Positions 13,084-20,780 of a stretch of 23,535 nt of DNA are shown here, one piece after another. Each line of letters starts with the position of its first letter. Within the stretch, counting starts at the first letter, position 1. A program made the position numbers and the translations under genes. The stretch comes from JACROF01 sp964533055 (GTDB taxonomy: Bacteria; Patescibacteriota; Microgenomatia; Levybacterales; UBA12049): NCBI GenBank assembly GCA_964533055.1, contig CAZHKZ010000015.1, positions 1 to 23,535 of the forward strand. Direction: 5' to 3'. The notes under the pieces are model-generated. The model did no database searches, was not told where the DNA came from, and was given only the letters and a program-made list of their open reading frames with translations.

Positions 13084-14031
13084 CTACTTCTCAGCTGTGA
13101 AGTATCGATAAACAGCTGAGGAGACATCGGCGATTCTTCCTTCGGCTGCAAGTGGATCACTACTTTCAGACATTGCGACAATAATATATGGATTTGTCGC
13201 ATAAACGATACCAGCATCATGAGTAAAGTCCCCAAGCTCTCCAGTCTTATGCGCCACGACCACAGAGACTGGTAGATTACGTGGCAATTTATTATTTAGT
13301 CGCTGCTGTTTGAGAAGCTCTAGCATCTCTTTTGAGGCAGATCTACTTACCAGCTCTCCCCCGTAAAGTCTTTCAAGAAAAAGCGCGATATCTGATGGAG
13401 TCGTAGTCGGATTATTACCATTGGTCCCTACCTTGGAATCCTTAAAACCTTGCTCATCCAAAAATATCGCTACAGAGGAAAGTCTGATATTTTCAGTAAG
13501 CAAAAGTGCGGCATAGTTATCTGAAAATGTGATCATATTATAGAGAGCATCCTCAACGCTCAGTGTTATCTTGCCTTCAGTCTGCTCTGCAGACTCAGAT
13601 GCAATTTTAAACTTCTCATTGAGAACTTTAACATCCTGACTGAGGACTGTATCCTTCTTTAGATCCCCTTTCTCAACTTTCTGAAAGACTACTGCCATGA
13701 TCCATAACTTATAGAGGCTTGCCGACTCAAAAGATTTTTGTGGATTACGATAATATGATTCACCAGTTGTCAGGTCTTTTATGACGATCCCGTATGTACC
13801 TTTTGTCCCATCCAATTCAGATGAAACTACACCATCAAGTTCAGTACTCTTGGAAAATGGTGTTGGGGTGATCCTGGAGGTCGGACTGATGGAGGCATTG
13901 AGAACTTTCTTTTTGTTGTTTGGCAAAATGTAAGTAGCAAGAAAGAAATAGATCAGTCCGATAATTAAGGAGAGTAGGAGAAAAAATCGAGTTACTTGTC
14001 TTCGTATTCTTCTCCGTCTCCTATGTAGCAT
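13084..14031 (-). CDS. membrane-anchored class A beta-lactamase-like serine hydrolase
   Basis: The N-terminus is very basic (LHRRRRRIRRQ), followed by a helix at about 16-36 and a Ser/Thr/Pro linker to residue 65. The penicillin-recognising motifs are present: S105-L-Y-K108, S170-D-N172 and K262-T-G264. The fold is therefore that of class A beta-lactamases and related D-Ala-D-Ala peptidases, facing outward. The omega-loop ExxLN with the deacylating glutamate is not visible. The region after the SDN helix reads VGTNGNNPTTTPSDIA, with no glutamate in place. That argues against efficient beta-lactam hydrolysis and for a cell-wall or peptide function. A heptamer repeat array lies just upstream. 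The -10-like TATTCT is 9 nt from the ATG. Confidence 0.88.
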   Translation of the reverse strand: MLHRRRRRIRRQVTRFFLLLSLIIGLIYFFLATYILPNNKKKVLNASISPTSRITPTPFSKSTELDGVVSSELDGTKGTYGIVIKDLTTGESYYRNPQKSFESASLYKLWIMAVVFQKVEKGDLKKDTVLSQDVKVLNEKFKIASESAEQTEGKITLSVEDALYNMITFSDNYAALLLTENIRLSSVAIFLDEQGFKDSKVGTNGNNPTTTPSDIALFLERLYGGELVSRSASKEMLELLKQQRLNNKLPRNLPVSVVVAHKTGELGDFTHDAGIVYATNPYIIVAMSESSDPLAAEGRIADVSSAVYRYFTAEK

Positions 14032-14051
14032 AACTGAACTAGAATAACATA

Positions 14052-14086
14052 TCGGTTCCCTGTTTTCCGTTGTCTGTTTTCAGTCT
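14052..14086 (-). repeat. degenerate 7-bp tandem repeat array upstream of the beta-lactamase-like gene
   Basis: Five consecutive plus-strand units: TCGGTTC, CCTGTTT, TCCGTTG, TCTGTTT, TCAGTCT (consensus TCYGTTT). On the minus strand they read toward the gene as RAACRGA-like units. They mirror the array at 14122-14149. Confidence 0.7.
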
Positions 14087-14121
14087 ATGAGGATTCTTAA
14101 TAAAGTAAGCTAATTCAGAGT

Positions 14122-14149
14122 GAACCGAAAACCGAAAACCGAAAACCGA
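14122..14149 (+). repeat. 7-bp tandem repeat array upstream of msrA
   Basis: Four units: GAACCGA, then AAACCGA three times. The array ends 15 bp before the msrA -10 and occupies its -35 position. It is inverted relative to the array at 14052-14086. Confidence 0.85.
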
Positions 14150-14164
14150 TCTTGCTATGTAGTG

Positions 14165-14170
14165 TATAAT
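14165..14170 (+). promoter_or_regulatory. -10 element of msrA, leaderless type
   Basis: TATAAT preceded directly by TG and ending 6 nt before the ATG at 14177. A longer open frame begins at 14120, but it runs through the repeat array and the -10, so it is not the real start. Confidence 0.65.
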
Positions 14171-14176
14171 GCATAC

Positions 14177-14728
14177 ATGGACACACAATATGAGACCGCA
14201 ACGTTTGCAAATGGCTGCTTTTGGTGTACTGAAGCGATCTTCCAACGACTCAAAGGCGTAAAGTCAGTCAGCCCAGGATACACGGGCGGTACGACCGAAA
14301 ACCCATCATATGAAGATGTATGCAATGGTAACACGGGTCATGCCGAGGCTCTTCAGATCATTTTTGATCCAAGCGTGATTACGTATGAGAAGCTCCTTGA
14401 CGTCTATTGGCACACACACAACCCTACCACTCTCAATCGACAAGGAAACGATGTAGGCACTCAGTACAGATCTGTGATCTTTTATCAAAATAAGAGGCAA
14501 AAAGAAGCTGCAGAGAAATCGAAAATAGAGCTAGAAGAGTCAGGATATTATCCAGACCCAATTGTCACCAAAATCGAGCCACTTACTATGTGGTATCCCG
14601 CAGAAGAGTATCACAAAGATTATTTCAACAGAAATGGATCAGCAGGCTACTGCTCAGTGATCATCGATCCAAAAGTCAGGAAATTTATCGCAGAATACTC
14701 TCAGGACGTTCAAGATAAATATAAATAA
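14177..14728 (+). CDS. msrA: peptide-methionine (S)-S-oxide reductase MsrA
   Basis: The catalytic motif GCFWC is near residue 12 (ATFANGCFWCTEAIF). It is followed by GVKSVSPGYTGG, GNTGHAEALQI, DVYWHTHNPTTLNRQGNDVG in pieces (WHTHNPT, GNDVGTQYRS) and the C-terminal EYHKDYF. It reduces methionine-S-sulfoxide in proteins and free methionine. The 183-residue length from this ATG is normal and the enzyme is cytosolic (no signal). That complements the anchored MsrB at 4524-5018. Candidate resolving cysteines lie at the internal positions SAGYCS near residue 158 and EDVCNGN. The start is chosen because family alignment begins here and TATAAT lies 6 nt upstream. It is divergent from the beta-lactamase-like gene and convergent with the 14744-15916 gene. 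Confidence 0.95.
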   Translation: MDTQYETATFANGCFWCTEAIFQRLKGVKSVSPGYTGGTTENPSYEDVCNGNTGHAEALQIIFDPSVITYEKLLDVYWHTHNPTTLNRQGNDVGTQYRSVIFYQNKRQKEAAEKSKIELEESGYYPDPIVTKIEPLTMWYPAEEYHKDYFNRNGSAGYCSVIIDPKVRKFIAEYSQDVQDKYK

Positions 14729-14743
14729 ATAGAAGCTAGCGGA

Positions 14744-15916
14744 CTATTTTCTTCCCCGATAGATGTCGTTTGCAGCCCTGGCTTTTCGAATAAGCAGTGC
14801 CATCGCTTCAGGATCATTTACAATTTGCTGTCCAATTTCTTTTCCTATCCTCTCTGTCCTAAAATCTTCTCTTTGCAAATCAAGAAGCGTGAGCACCGTA
14901 TCTCTTAGCATATGCACTTGCGGAGTTCCCAGAGCAAATCCAAGTGTTGCCTTTTGATCAAGCACTGGAAGTATACCCTTTACTACACCGGTATTTCGCA
15001 ACTGGGTCACACCAGCACGAATCTTCCCTATCTCCCGGGCCCTCTCTTCATCTGATAATGAGTCAAAATCAGGATTGAGCGCTCGCAAGAGCCACTCATC
15101 ATCTGTCTTGAACCTTCCACCATAGCTCTCAATCGCATCTCTCAATCTGAATAGAAATTTCTCTCTCCCCTCCTTACCTCGTATCAGCGCCGGCTTAGCA
15201 TCTTCATTATATTCGTACATTTGATACGATCCATTGCGAGTAATAATTGGATCATATGTGAACATCCCCGCTTCAGAAAGCGATCTTAGATGCCTAGTAG
15301 TTGTAGGCGCGTCACTTCCGATTGCTGATGAAATATCTCCAGTACTTATTGGCAATTTAGCACTGGTACCAAACTTTGCCTTAATCTTACTAATTGCACG
15401 CAAAGTTTTTACCCTTTTTGCGATAAAATCAGCATCTACCTCCTCATTTGGTATATTTGCGCCAGCCTCACCGAAAACTTTTGATATATCCAAATCTTTA
15501 TACTTTCTAGATAGTTCAGCCATATACCCTAGTTGACTCGCAGTAGTACCAAAGCAAAATGATCGAGTAAAGGCTAGATCATTACCATTTTTTTCGCTCT
15601 CAAGTGAACCAATTTCTTCAAAATTACGTAGGTATTGGGTAACTGTATGCCTTTCAATTACAGGTTCGCTATCACCCAAAAATCTATTCATATAGCTGGC
15701 GATTTCTGGGGCAGATTTCAGACCACCATAATGAGAAAGAAGACCAACTACAATCTTCGGATCTGAATTAATAGCACGAATACGCGGACTCAAGCTTTCA
15801 AGCGGCATAATGTCATCAGTTTCTGGAGACATTTCTCGAGTGTAGGTAATTCTCGCAACGGGAACAAACCTTTTTCGCTCATTTGGAGTTGGATTAGAGT
15901 ATGCTTGTTCTCTCAT
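14744..15916 (-). CDS. putative DNA-binding protein with several winged-helix modules, 390 aa
   Basis: I do not recognise a named family. After a polar, probably disordered N-terminus (1-45), three segments look like winged-helix or helix-turn-helix units. The first is about 55-125, with KSAPEIASYMNRFL and HTVTQYLRNFEEIGSLE. The second is about 165-235, with ISTGDISSAIGSDAPTTTRH and LRSLSEAGMF, which resembles an ArsR/MarR unit. The third is about 245-320, ending VTQLRNTGVVKGI. The C-terminal 60 residues are helical. No membrane segment or ligand domain is seen. It lies downstream of trhO (49 nt gap, same strand). TATAAT on the minus strand lies 12 nt before the ATG. Role inferred: transcription factor or nucleoid-associated protein. 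Confidence 0.75.
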   Translation of the reverse strand: MREQAYSNPTPNERKRFVPVARITYTREMSPETDDIMPLESLSPRIRAINSDPKIVVGLLSHYGGLKSAPEIASYMNRFLGDSEPVIERHTVTQYLRNFEEIGSLESEKNGNDLAFTRSFCFGTTASQLGYMAELSRKYKDLDISKVFGEAGANIPNEEVDADFIAKRVKTLRAISKIKAKFGTSAKLPISTGDISSAIGSDAPTTTRHLRSLSEAGMFTYDPIITRNGSYQMYEYNEDAKPALIRGKEGREKFLFRLRDAIESYGGRFKTDDEWLLRALNPDFDSLSDEERAREIGKIRAGVTQLRNTGVVKGILPVLDQKATLGFALGTPQVHMLRDTVLTLLDLQREDFRTERIGKEIGQQIVNDPEAMALLIRKARAANDIYRGRK

Positions 15917-15965
15917 AATTACTATAAGATTATAATCTAAAGACTCTTTGAGATCAAGCGCAATG

Positions 15966-16892
15966 CTATTTAGCTAGTGGAGGAGTAACATTTCGGTGGT
16001 GGATAGTGATTTTATAATAGTTATCTTCACAACTCTTATCACAAAATGCGAGGCCAGTCTTCTTATCCAGACAATCATCACAACTAATAAAATGTCGATG
16101 ACACTCGTTGTATGCGCAGTTCACATAACTATCACAGGTCTTACCGCATTTATCACATGATCCAACGATTTGATGATCTGGGCTGTCTGTATTAAATCCA
16201 AGTGTAATTCTCTTATCAAAAACATAGAGCTTCCCCTTAAAATGCTGATTTGGATACTTTTCCATGTAGGTATGTATTCCATCTTTAAGCTGATAGACAT
16301 CAGCAAATCCATTCTCAACCAAAAATCCTGAGGCTTTCTCACATCGAATACCGCCTGTGCAGACAGTCACAACTGTCTTATTTTTCAAATGAATCAATTT
16401 TGGGAGAACGCTTGGTAGATCATAAAAGTTCTTAAGTTCCGATGAAATAAAATTTTCAAAGTATCCACTCGCATACTCATAGTCATTGCGCATATCGACG
16501 ACATAGAATTCTCTACCTTCCTCATACCACTGATGTAACTCATCTGCAGAGAGATACTTCCCTGTTGTTTTGTTGGGATCTAATCCATCAACTTTTGTGG
16601 TCACAACTTCTGGTCTGAATTTTACAGATAATTTCGGGAATGCTTCCCCTGTCCCAGCACTTTTCTTAAAAGTAATATCTGAAAAGTATTTAGACTTCCC
16701 CATCTCCTGGATATACTTTTCTGTATTTTCAACTCTGCCCTCAACTGTCCCATTAATCCCCTCAAATGACACGATAATACGACCCTTCAAGCCCAGGGAC
16801 TCACAAAGAGCTCTTTGCTCATCACGAACTCTCTTGGGATCTTCGATTGAAATGTATTTATAAAACAATAAGACCTGGTAATTGTCTGTCAT
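15966..16892 (-). CDS. trhO: TrhO tRNA uridine(34) hydroxylase (rhodanese domain, YceA/YbfQ family)
   Basis: Layout: an N-terminal acylphosphatase-like region with LKGRIIVSFEGINGTVEG, then FPKLSVKFRPEVVTT. A rhodanese domain has the active loop VCTGGIRCEKAS (catalytic cysteine first in CTGGIRC). A Cys/His-rich C-terminus (CDKCGKTCDSYVNC, CHRHFISCDDC, FCDKSCED) probably binds zinc. TrhO converts U34 to 5-hydroxyuridine in tRNA using O2. At 308 residues it is normal. Its presence implies that the organism meets oxygen. The start is supported by the conserved opening (VLLFYKYISIEDP) and an extended -10, TGGTATAAT, 6 nt upstream. Confidence 0.93.
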   Translation of the reverse strand: MTDNYQVLLFYKYISIEDPKRVRDEQRALCESLGLKGRIIVSFEGINGTVEGRVENTEKYIQEMGKSKYFSDITFKKSAGTGEAFPKLSVKFRPEVVTTKVDGLDPNKTTGKYLSADELHQWYEEGREFYVVDMRNDYEYASGYFENFISSELKNFYDLPSVLPKLIHLKNKTVVTVCTGGIRCEKASGFLVENGFADVYQLKDGIHTYMEKYPNQHFKGKLYVFDKRITLGFNTDSPDHQIVGSCDKCGKTCDSYVNCAYNECHRHFISCDDCLDKKTGLAFCDKSCEDNYYKITIHHRNVTPPLAK

Positions 16893-16898
16893 GAGGCT

Positions 16899-16907
16899 AT
16901 TATACCA
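16899..16907 (-). promoter_or_regulatory. extended -10 promoter of trhO
   Basis: Minus strand TGGTATAAT, ending 6 nt before the ATG at 16892. The -35 region is poor (CGATTC). Leaderless type. Confidence 0.65.
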
Positions 16908-16947
16908 CGTGATGAGATTTTGAATCGAGTTTAGGATGACATGATTG

Positions 16948-18264
16948 TCACCTTTTTAGGTAAATTAGGTAGTCCTCCTGCATTTTCTGCATTTTTTCTC
17001 TATCCATACCTGCGATCATGATCATCGCTTCATCTGATCTCTTTAGAAAATCGCGATCAACTTCAGCTATGTCGGGATTTACGGTCAGTGCAATGTTATT
17101 CATCCCCATTAATTTAAGTCCACTCAAATTTCTCAAGCGAGATAGCGCGACATATCCTTGTCCTGGCACAAAAGACCGTGAGAGATCGACTTCAGCCGCG
17201 TCCAACGACATGCCTTGTGACTTATGCACTGTGATAGCCCATGCAAGTCGAAGTGGAATCTGGCTAATCGCTGCCAACTCGACATTCTCTTCTTTTACTT
17301 CCCAACTTGAAGCATCAATGATGATCTCTGCCCCATCAAATGTCCGGACTTTAGGATGATCTTCTTTATCAAATCCTATGACTTCCCCCAATGTTCCGTT
17401 GACATATCCCACATCCCAATTATTTTTAACAAACATCACCTGTGCGCCAATTTTCAACGTTAGCCTCTCTGGAGCGAGGCAACTTTTTCTTAGTGTCTCA
17501 ATGATCTTTGGACTTCCACGTCCTACCATCAAATAATCATGTGGCTCTCCTTGAAGTTCATCTAACTCTTTTTTATTAATCGCATCGACATCTGCATTAT
17601 GTGTAAATAACTTTGTCGGTTTTGAGTATCCTACCGGCTCTTTATCAAGTCGTTCTGAAAGAACTTCGACAGTATCTTCATTTACCTGACCAGATCGAAT
17701 ATCACTAAGAACTCGTAAAAATGATCTATCGCTTTGCCTAAATTGCTCGTCTAGATAACAAATCTGAAGTCGCATATTATTCCAGACCTCTGCGTCTGTC
17801 ACATAGGAGGGCTTGTTGCCACCCTTTACGACTGGAGGTAGTTGGAAGAAATCACCACACATAATCACCTGCATCCCACCAAATGGTTCATAGTTTCTTT
17901 TAAAACCTCGACAAATTGCATCAACAATATCAAGTTGATGCGCATGAAGCATCGAGACTTCATCAATGATGAGAACTTTAGCGAGTAAAAATCTTTTACG
18001 AAGATATGACCTTTTCATCAAATCATGGATCTCAGGAGTGGCAATCGTGTCTCTTATCCCCATCCCTGACCAACTATGTATGGTTGAGCCACCCATGTGA
18101 GTAGCCGCAATACCTGTTGAGGCGGTGATCCCCACACTCACTTTTTGCTGCTTAAGATAATCTATATATTGATTAAGAAGATGCGTCTTGCCACTTCCTG
18201 CTGGACCTGTGAGATAGACATTGTGGCCAAGCTTGAGGAGATTGAGGGCATCTTTTTGTGTCAT
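16948..18264 (-). CDS. PIF1/RecD-like superfamily 1B DNA helicase
   Basis: Motifs in order: Walker A TGPAGSGKTHLL near residue 20, motif Ia GITASTGIAATHMGG with STIHSWSGMG, and Walker B VLIIDEVSML. Then come motif III GDFFQLPPV, motif V ITVHKSQGMSLD and motif VI GYVALSRLRNLSGL. These define a 5'-3' SF1B helicase of the PIF1 type, expected to act on replication or recombination intermediates. The frame stays open to a TTG at 18288. I choose the ATG at 18264 because family members begin MTQKDALNLLKLGHNVYLTG, which gives 439 residues. No extra C-terminal domain is present. Just upstream is a degenerate heptamer array containing TATACT. Confidence 0.9.
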   Translation of the reverse strand: MTQKDALNLLKLGHNVYLTGPAGSGKTHLLNQYIDYLKQQKVSVGITASTGIAATHMGGSTIHSWSGMGIRDTIATPEIHDLMKRSYLRKRFLLAKVLIIDEVSMLHAHQLDIVDAICRGFKRNYEPFGGMQVIMCGDFFQLPPVVKGGNKPSYVTDAEVWNNMRLQICYLDEQFRQSDRSFLRVLSDIRSGQVNEDTVEVLSERLDKEPVGYSKPTKLFTHNADVDAINKKELDELQGEPHDYLMVGRGSPKIIETLRKSCLAPERLTLKIGAQVMFVKNNWDVGYVNGTLGEVIGFDKEDHPKVRTFDGAEIIIDASSWEVKEENVELAAISQIPLRLAWAITVHKSQGMSLDAAEVDLSRSFVPGQGYVALSRLRNLSGLKLMGMNNIALTVNPDIAEVDRDFLKRSDEAMIMIAGMDREKMQKMQEDYLIYLKR

Positions 18265-18277
18265 ATGAGACATGCAG

Positions 18278-18326
18278 TATAGCAACAAAAGTATAAAGTA
18301 GACAGTATATAGTAGGAGATAAAAGT
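18278..18326 (-). repeat. degenerate 7-bp array upstream of the PIF1-like helicase
   Basis: Consecutive plus-strand heptamers: TATAGCA, ACAAAAG, TATAAAG, TAGACAG, TATATAG, TAGGAGA, TAAAAGT. On the minus strand they read CTTTATA-like toward the gene, repeating a TATACT-type -10 core. They belong to the same family as 19631-19672 and 19686-19720. Confidence 0.55.
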
Positions 18327-18356
18327 GAGCTGTATGCTTTATTCTGACGACTATTT

Positions 18357-18899
18357 TCAGTCGTCAAAGTCTTTATAGACTTTTGAGCCAACGAGAGTTT
18401 TTTTCTTACCATCAGAACTTGGGATCAATTCTTCGATAATTTGTGAGTACCGAAATGGGTTGTGAATCATATCCATGTCTTGGTACTTTGTGCCTCTAAA
18501 ATCAGACAGTGAGACAGTACCAAAGTTGAACATTCTACCATACGCACTTTGAAAGACCTCAACCATGCGCACATGACTCAAGAGAAATTTTTCCTCTTTT
18601 TTAAAAAAGACTCCCCTACGATGATAGAGTGTCGTCGACGTAATTTCATAATACTCGTTAAGCCACTGCAAAACGATATAGATAGATAGCGACATTTTAA
18701 TAAAAAGAAATGTAATAAATATTGGAATGGTGAAGGCAGTAAATTCGAATCCAGTAAAGGTATCTCTGATGATACTGAGCGATGAGAAAGAAAAGACTGC
18801 AAGTCCACCAGACATTATTTCAATAAAAAGCAACTTTGCGAGAAGAAGAGATATACTGGTTCTAACATTGACGTGTGTGACTTGTATCGTCTTTTCCAT
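18357..18899 (-). CDS. membrane protein with bacterial PH domain (bPH2/YdbT-like)
   Basis: Two hydrophobic helices (about residues 20-42 and 55-80) are followed by a cytosolic bPH2 domain with the family motifs YYEITSTTLYHRRGVF, LLSHVRMVEVFQSAYGRMF (in two parts: LSHVRMVEV and GRMFNFGTV) and VSLSDFRG. The role of the family is not settled; membrane-stress or lipid-related scaffolding is often proposed. At 180 residues it is a normal short form. It follows the exonuclease gene with 6 nt between stop and ATG, so it is co-transcribed from the exonuclease promoter. The stop at 18357 lies about 90 nt before the helicase start. Confidence 0.82.
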   Translation of the reverse strand: MEKTIQVTHVNVRTSISLLLAKLLFIEIMSGGLAVFSFSSLSIIRDTFTGFEFTAFTIPIFITFLFIKMSLSIYIVLQWLNEYYEITSTTLYHRRGVFFKKEEKFLLSHVRMVEVFQSAYGRMFNFGTVSLSDFRGTKYQDMDMIHNPFRYSQIIEELIPSSDGKKKTLVGSKVYKDFDD

Positions 18900-18905
18900 C
18901 TTTAT

Positions 18906-19622
18906 TTACTGCGCAATCTTCATGTGATATTTGAGACTATAAATCCAGTCTTCTTCGTTGCCTTGACTTTGCAATTTCTGCTCCAAAAGCCACTCGAGAT
19001 ATGCACGATCTGATAAGACCACTTCTTCAATTTTTTTACCTTTATGTTTGCCAAAAGGCAGCATGGTGTAAAGTATTGGATCGAGAGAAATACGCAACAT
19101 CTCCTGCACCGCCTTTTCATGTGTTCCTTGTTGTTCAATTACTTTCGCATATAGCCTCTTAAAGAGAGCTTCAAGAACTATCACATCATCTTTAGCTTCA
19201 TGTGCCGTTGCTTTCACATCAAGATCAAGATAATAACGAAGGTACTGCATGTTGTACTCAGGTATCTTACTCTCAGGATCCATAGCTCGCGCTAATTTAA
19301 GCGTGCAAATAAACCTAGGCACTTCAATATCTTCATGCGCCAATATCGTGATATCAAAGACAGCGTTATGCGCAACTAAAATTTTTTCTTTCAGCAAGAG
19401 TGAGAGATCTTTGCTCATCGCGCTACCCGAAAATGCTTCCTTGTCCTCTACCATTCTATTGGTGACATGTGTGATGCTCTGAGACTTGATGGAGATTGGG
19501 AGAGGTGGCTTGAAATAAGCGTCCTTAATCTCGTCACCAATTTTGTAACATACTTGAAAAAGCCTATCTTCTAAGAGTAAATTACCGGTCGTCTCGGTGT
19601 CCAAAAACATGAAATCATCCAT
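18906..19622 (-). CDS. DEDDh 3'-5' exonuclease (DnaQ/ExoX-like)
   Basis: ExoI LDTETTG begins at residue 7. The second acid is in LVAHNAVFDITIL, and the DEDDh His/Asp are in HEAKDDVIVLEAL. After the nuclease domain, a C-terminal segment reads LPFGKHKGKKIEEV and RAYLEWLLEQ, the small ExoX C-terminal/DUF3820-type domain. It should degrade single-stranded DNA or RNA ends in repair. The frame is open upstream to 19661. I choose the ATG at 19622 because the family starts MDDFMFLDTET and TATACT ends 6 nt upstream. That gives 238 residues. It heads a two-gene operon with the PH-domain protein and diverges from topoisomerase IB. Confidence 0.88.
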   Translation of the reverse strand: MDDFMFLDTETTGNLLLEDRLFQVCYKIGDEIKDAYFKPPLPISIKSQSITHVTNRMVEDKEAFSGSAMSKDLSLLLKEKILVAHNAVFDITILAHEDIEVPRFICTLKLARAMDPESKIPEYNMQYLRYYLDLDVKATAHEAKDDVIVLEALFKRLYAKVIEQQGTHEKAVQEMLRISLDPILYTMLPFGKHKGKKIEEVVLSDRAYLEWLLEQKLQSQGNEEDWIYSLKYHMKIAQ

Positions 19623-19628
19623 AACTGT

Positions 19629-19634
19629 AGTATA
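19629..19634 (-). promoter_or_regulatory. -10 element of the DEDDh exonuclease gene, leaderless type
   Basis: Minus strand TATACT preceded directly by TG, ending 6 nt before the ATG at 19622. Same arrangement as msrA. Confidence 0.55.
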
Positions 19635-19672
19635 CAGTAGCTGAGAAAGAGTATAAAGCACTGAGAAAGCTA
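19631..19672 (-). repeat. degenerate 7-bp array upstream of the exonuclease gene
   Basis: Plus-strand units: TATACAG, TAGCTGA, GAAAGAG, TATAAAG, CACTGAG, AAAGCTA. Minus-strand reading gives CTTTATA-like units toward the gene. It mirrors 19686-19720 across the divergent promoter region. Confidence 0.5.
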
Positions 19673-19685
19673 TGTATTAATCGTA

Positions 19686-19720
19686 CTCTATACTTTATTC
19701 TTGATACTTTATACTATTAT
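19686..19720 (+). repeat. 7-bp array forming the topoisomerase IB promoter region
   Basis: Five units: CTCTATA, CTTTATT, CTTGATA, CTTTATA, CTATTAT. The junction of units 4 and 5 makes TATACT at 19710-19715, 8 nt before the ATG at 19724, so the -10 is built from the repeat itself. Confidence 0.65.
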
Positions 19721-19723
19721 TGT

Positions 19724-20776
19724 ATGTCCACTACTCCAATAGATGAGTTGAAGAAAGAACTTCGCAAAGAAGAGCTTGTATACATGATGGACACCAAGCC
19801 GGGCCTCATGCGCCAAAAGATCCAAAAATCCTTTGTTTTCTACGATCAAGATGGTAAAAAGGTCACTGATAAAAAGACTAAGGACAGAATTGATAGTCTA
19901 GGCATCCCTCCTGCTTGGGAAAATGTTTGGATCTCCCCACTCTCAAATGGCCACCTCCAAGCAACAGGTTTTGATGAAAAAGGTCGCAAGCAGTACATTT
20001 ACCACCCATCGTGGATCAAAATCTCCCAGGAAAATAAATTCGCGAAAATGGTCGACTTTGGCATGAGTCTCCCTAAAATACGGGGTAAAGTCGCCTATGA
20101 CATGCGGAATGATGAGTTGAGTCGTAAAAAGATTATTGCGACAGTCATCTGGCTACTCGAGCATACTTTTATCAGAATTGGTAATGAACAATACTCGAAA
20201 GAAAATGCATCATTTGGACTAACTACACTGCGCAATCGCCATGCAAAAGTTCGTGGTAAAGAAGTCACTTTTCACTTTACAGGCAAAAGTGGTGTTGAGA
20301 ATATTCTTACTTTTTCTAATCCGACTGTCGCCAAAACTATTAAAAGATGCATAGAACTTCCAGGCTTTGAACTTTTTCAGTATATCGATGACGACGGCAG
20401 CAAACACACCATTGAGTCATCGGATGTGAATGAATTCTTAAAAGAAATCACCGATGACACTTTCACTGCTAAAGATTTTAGGACTTGGGGTGCGACCAAC
20501 CTTTCAGCTGATATTTTTTATGACACAGGGGCTCCAGAAGACACGAAAACTTTAAAGAAGAATGTCAAAGAAACCATCAAGCAAGTTTCAGAGCATCTTA
20601 ATAACACTGTCTCTGTTTGTCGCAACTACTACATCCATCCAAGCGTGATCCAGACTTATGAAAAGAAAATTCTTTTACCATTCATGAAGAGACATGATGG
20701 TAAAAAATCTGATATTAATGGGCTCTCGTGGAAAGAAGCAGCACTGATCAAACTACTTCGTGAACACCCACTATAG
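19724..20776 (+). CDS. DNA topoisomerase IB (eukaryotic-like, poxvirus-type)
   Basis: The 350-residue protein matches bacterial type IB topoisomerases. The N-terminal domain ends near residue 95 (TGFDEKGRKQYIYHP). Catalytic landmarks are R151 in FIRIGNEQY, K188 in FTGKSG, R253 in KDFRTWGATN and the nucleophile in VCRNYYIHP, probably Y303. It relaxes supercoils through a 3'-phosphotyrosine link. Its length is close to that of the bacterial and pox enzymes. Type IB is scattered in Bacteria and recurrent in CPR. The gene diverges from the exonuclease gene and converges on the MTH1-like gene with 14 nt between, which is filled by a heptamer repeat. Confidence 0.93.
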   Translation: MSTTPIDELKKELRKEELVYMMDTKPGLMRQKIQKSFVFYDQDGKKVTDKKTKDRIDSLGIPPAWENVWISPLSNGHLQATGFDEKGRKQYIYHPSWIKISQENKFAKMVDFGMSLPKIRGKVAYDMRNDELSRKKIIATVIWLLEHTFIRIGNEQYSKENASFGLTTLRNRHAKVRGKEVTFHFTGKSGVENILTFSNPTVAKTIKRCIELPGFELFQYIDDDGSKHTIESSDVNEFLKEITDDTFTAKDFRTWGATNLSADIFYDTGAPEDTKTLKKNVKETIKQVSEHLNNTVSVCRNYYIHPSVIQTYEKKILLPFMKRHDGKKSDINGLSWKEAALIKLLREHPL

Positions 20777-20780
20777 CCTA

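Noticed and set aside
13014..13235. 73-codon frame overlapping the 3' end of the beta-lactamase-like gene
   Set aside because: It overlaps a well-supported gene in another frame and covers the hairpin leader, with no recognisable domain.
14120..14176. Upstream extension of msrA by 19 codons
   Set aside because: The extension is made of the heptamer array and the -10 element, and the MsrA family begins near the ATG at 14177.
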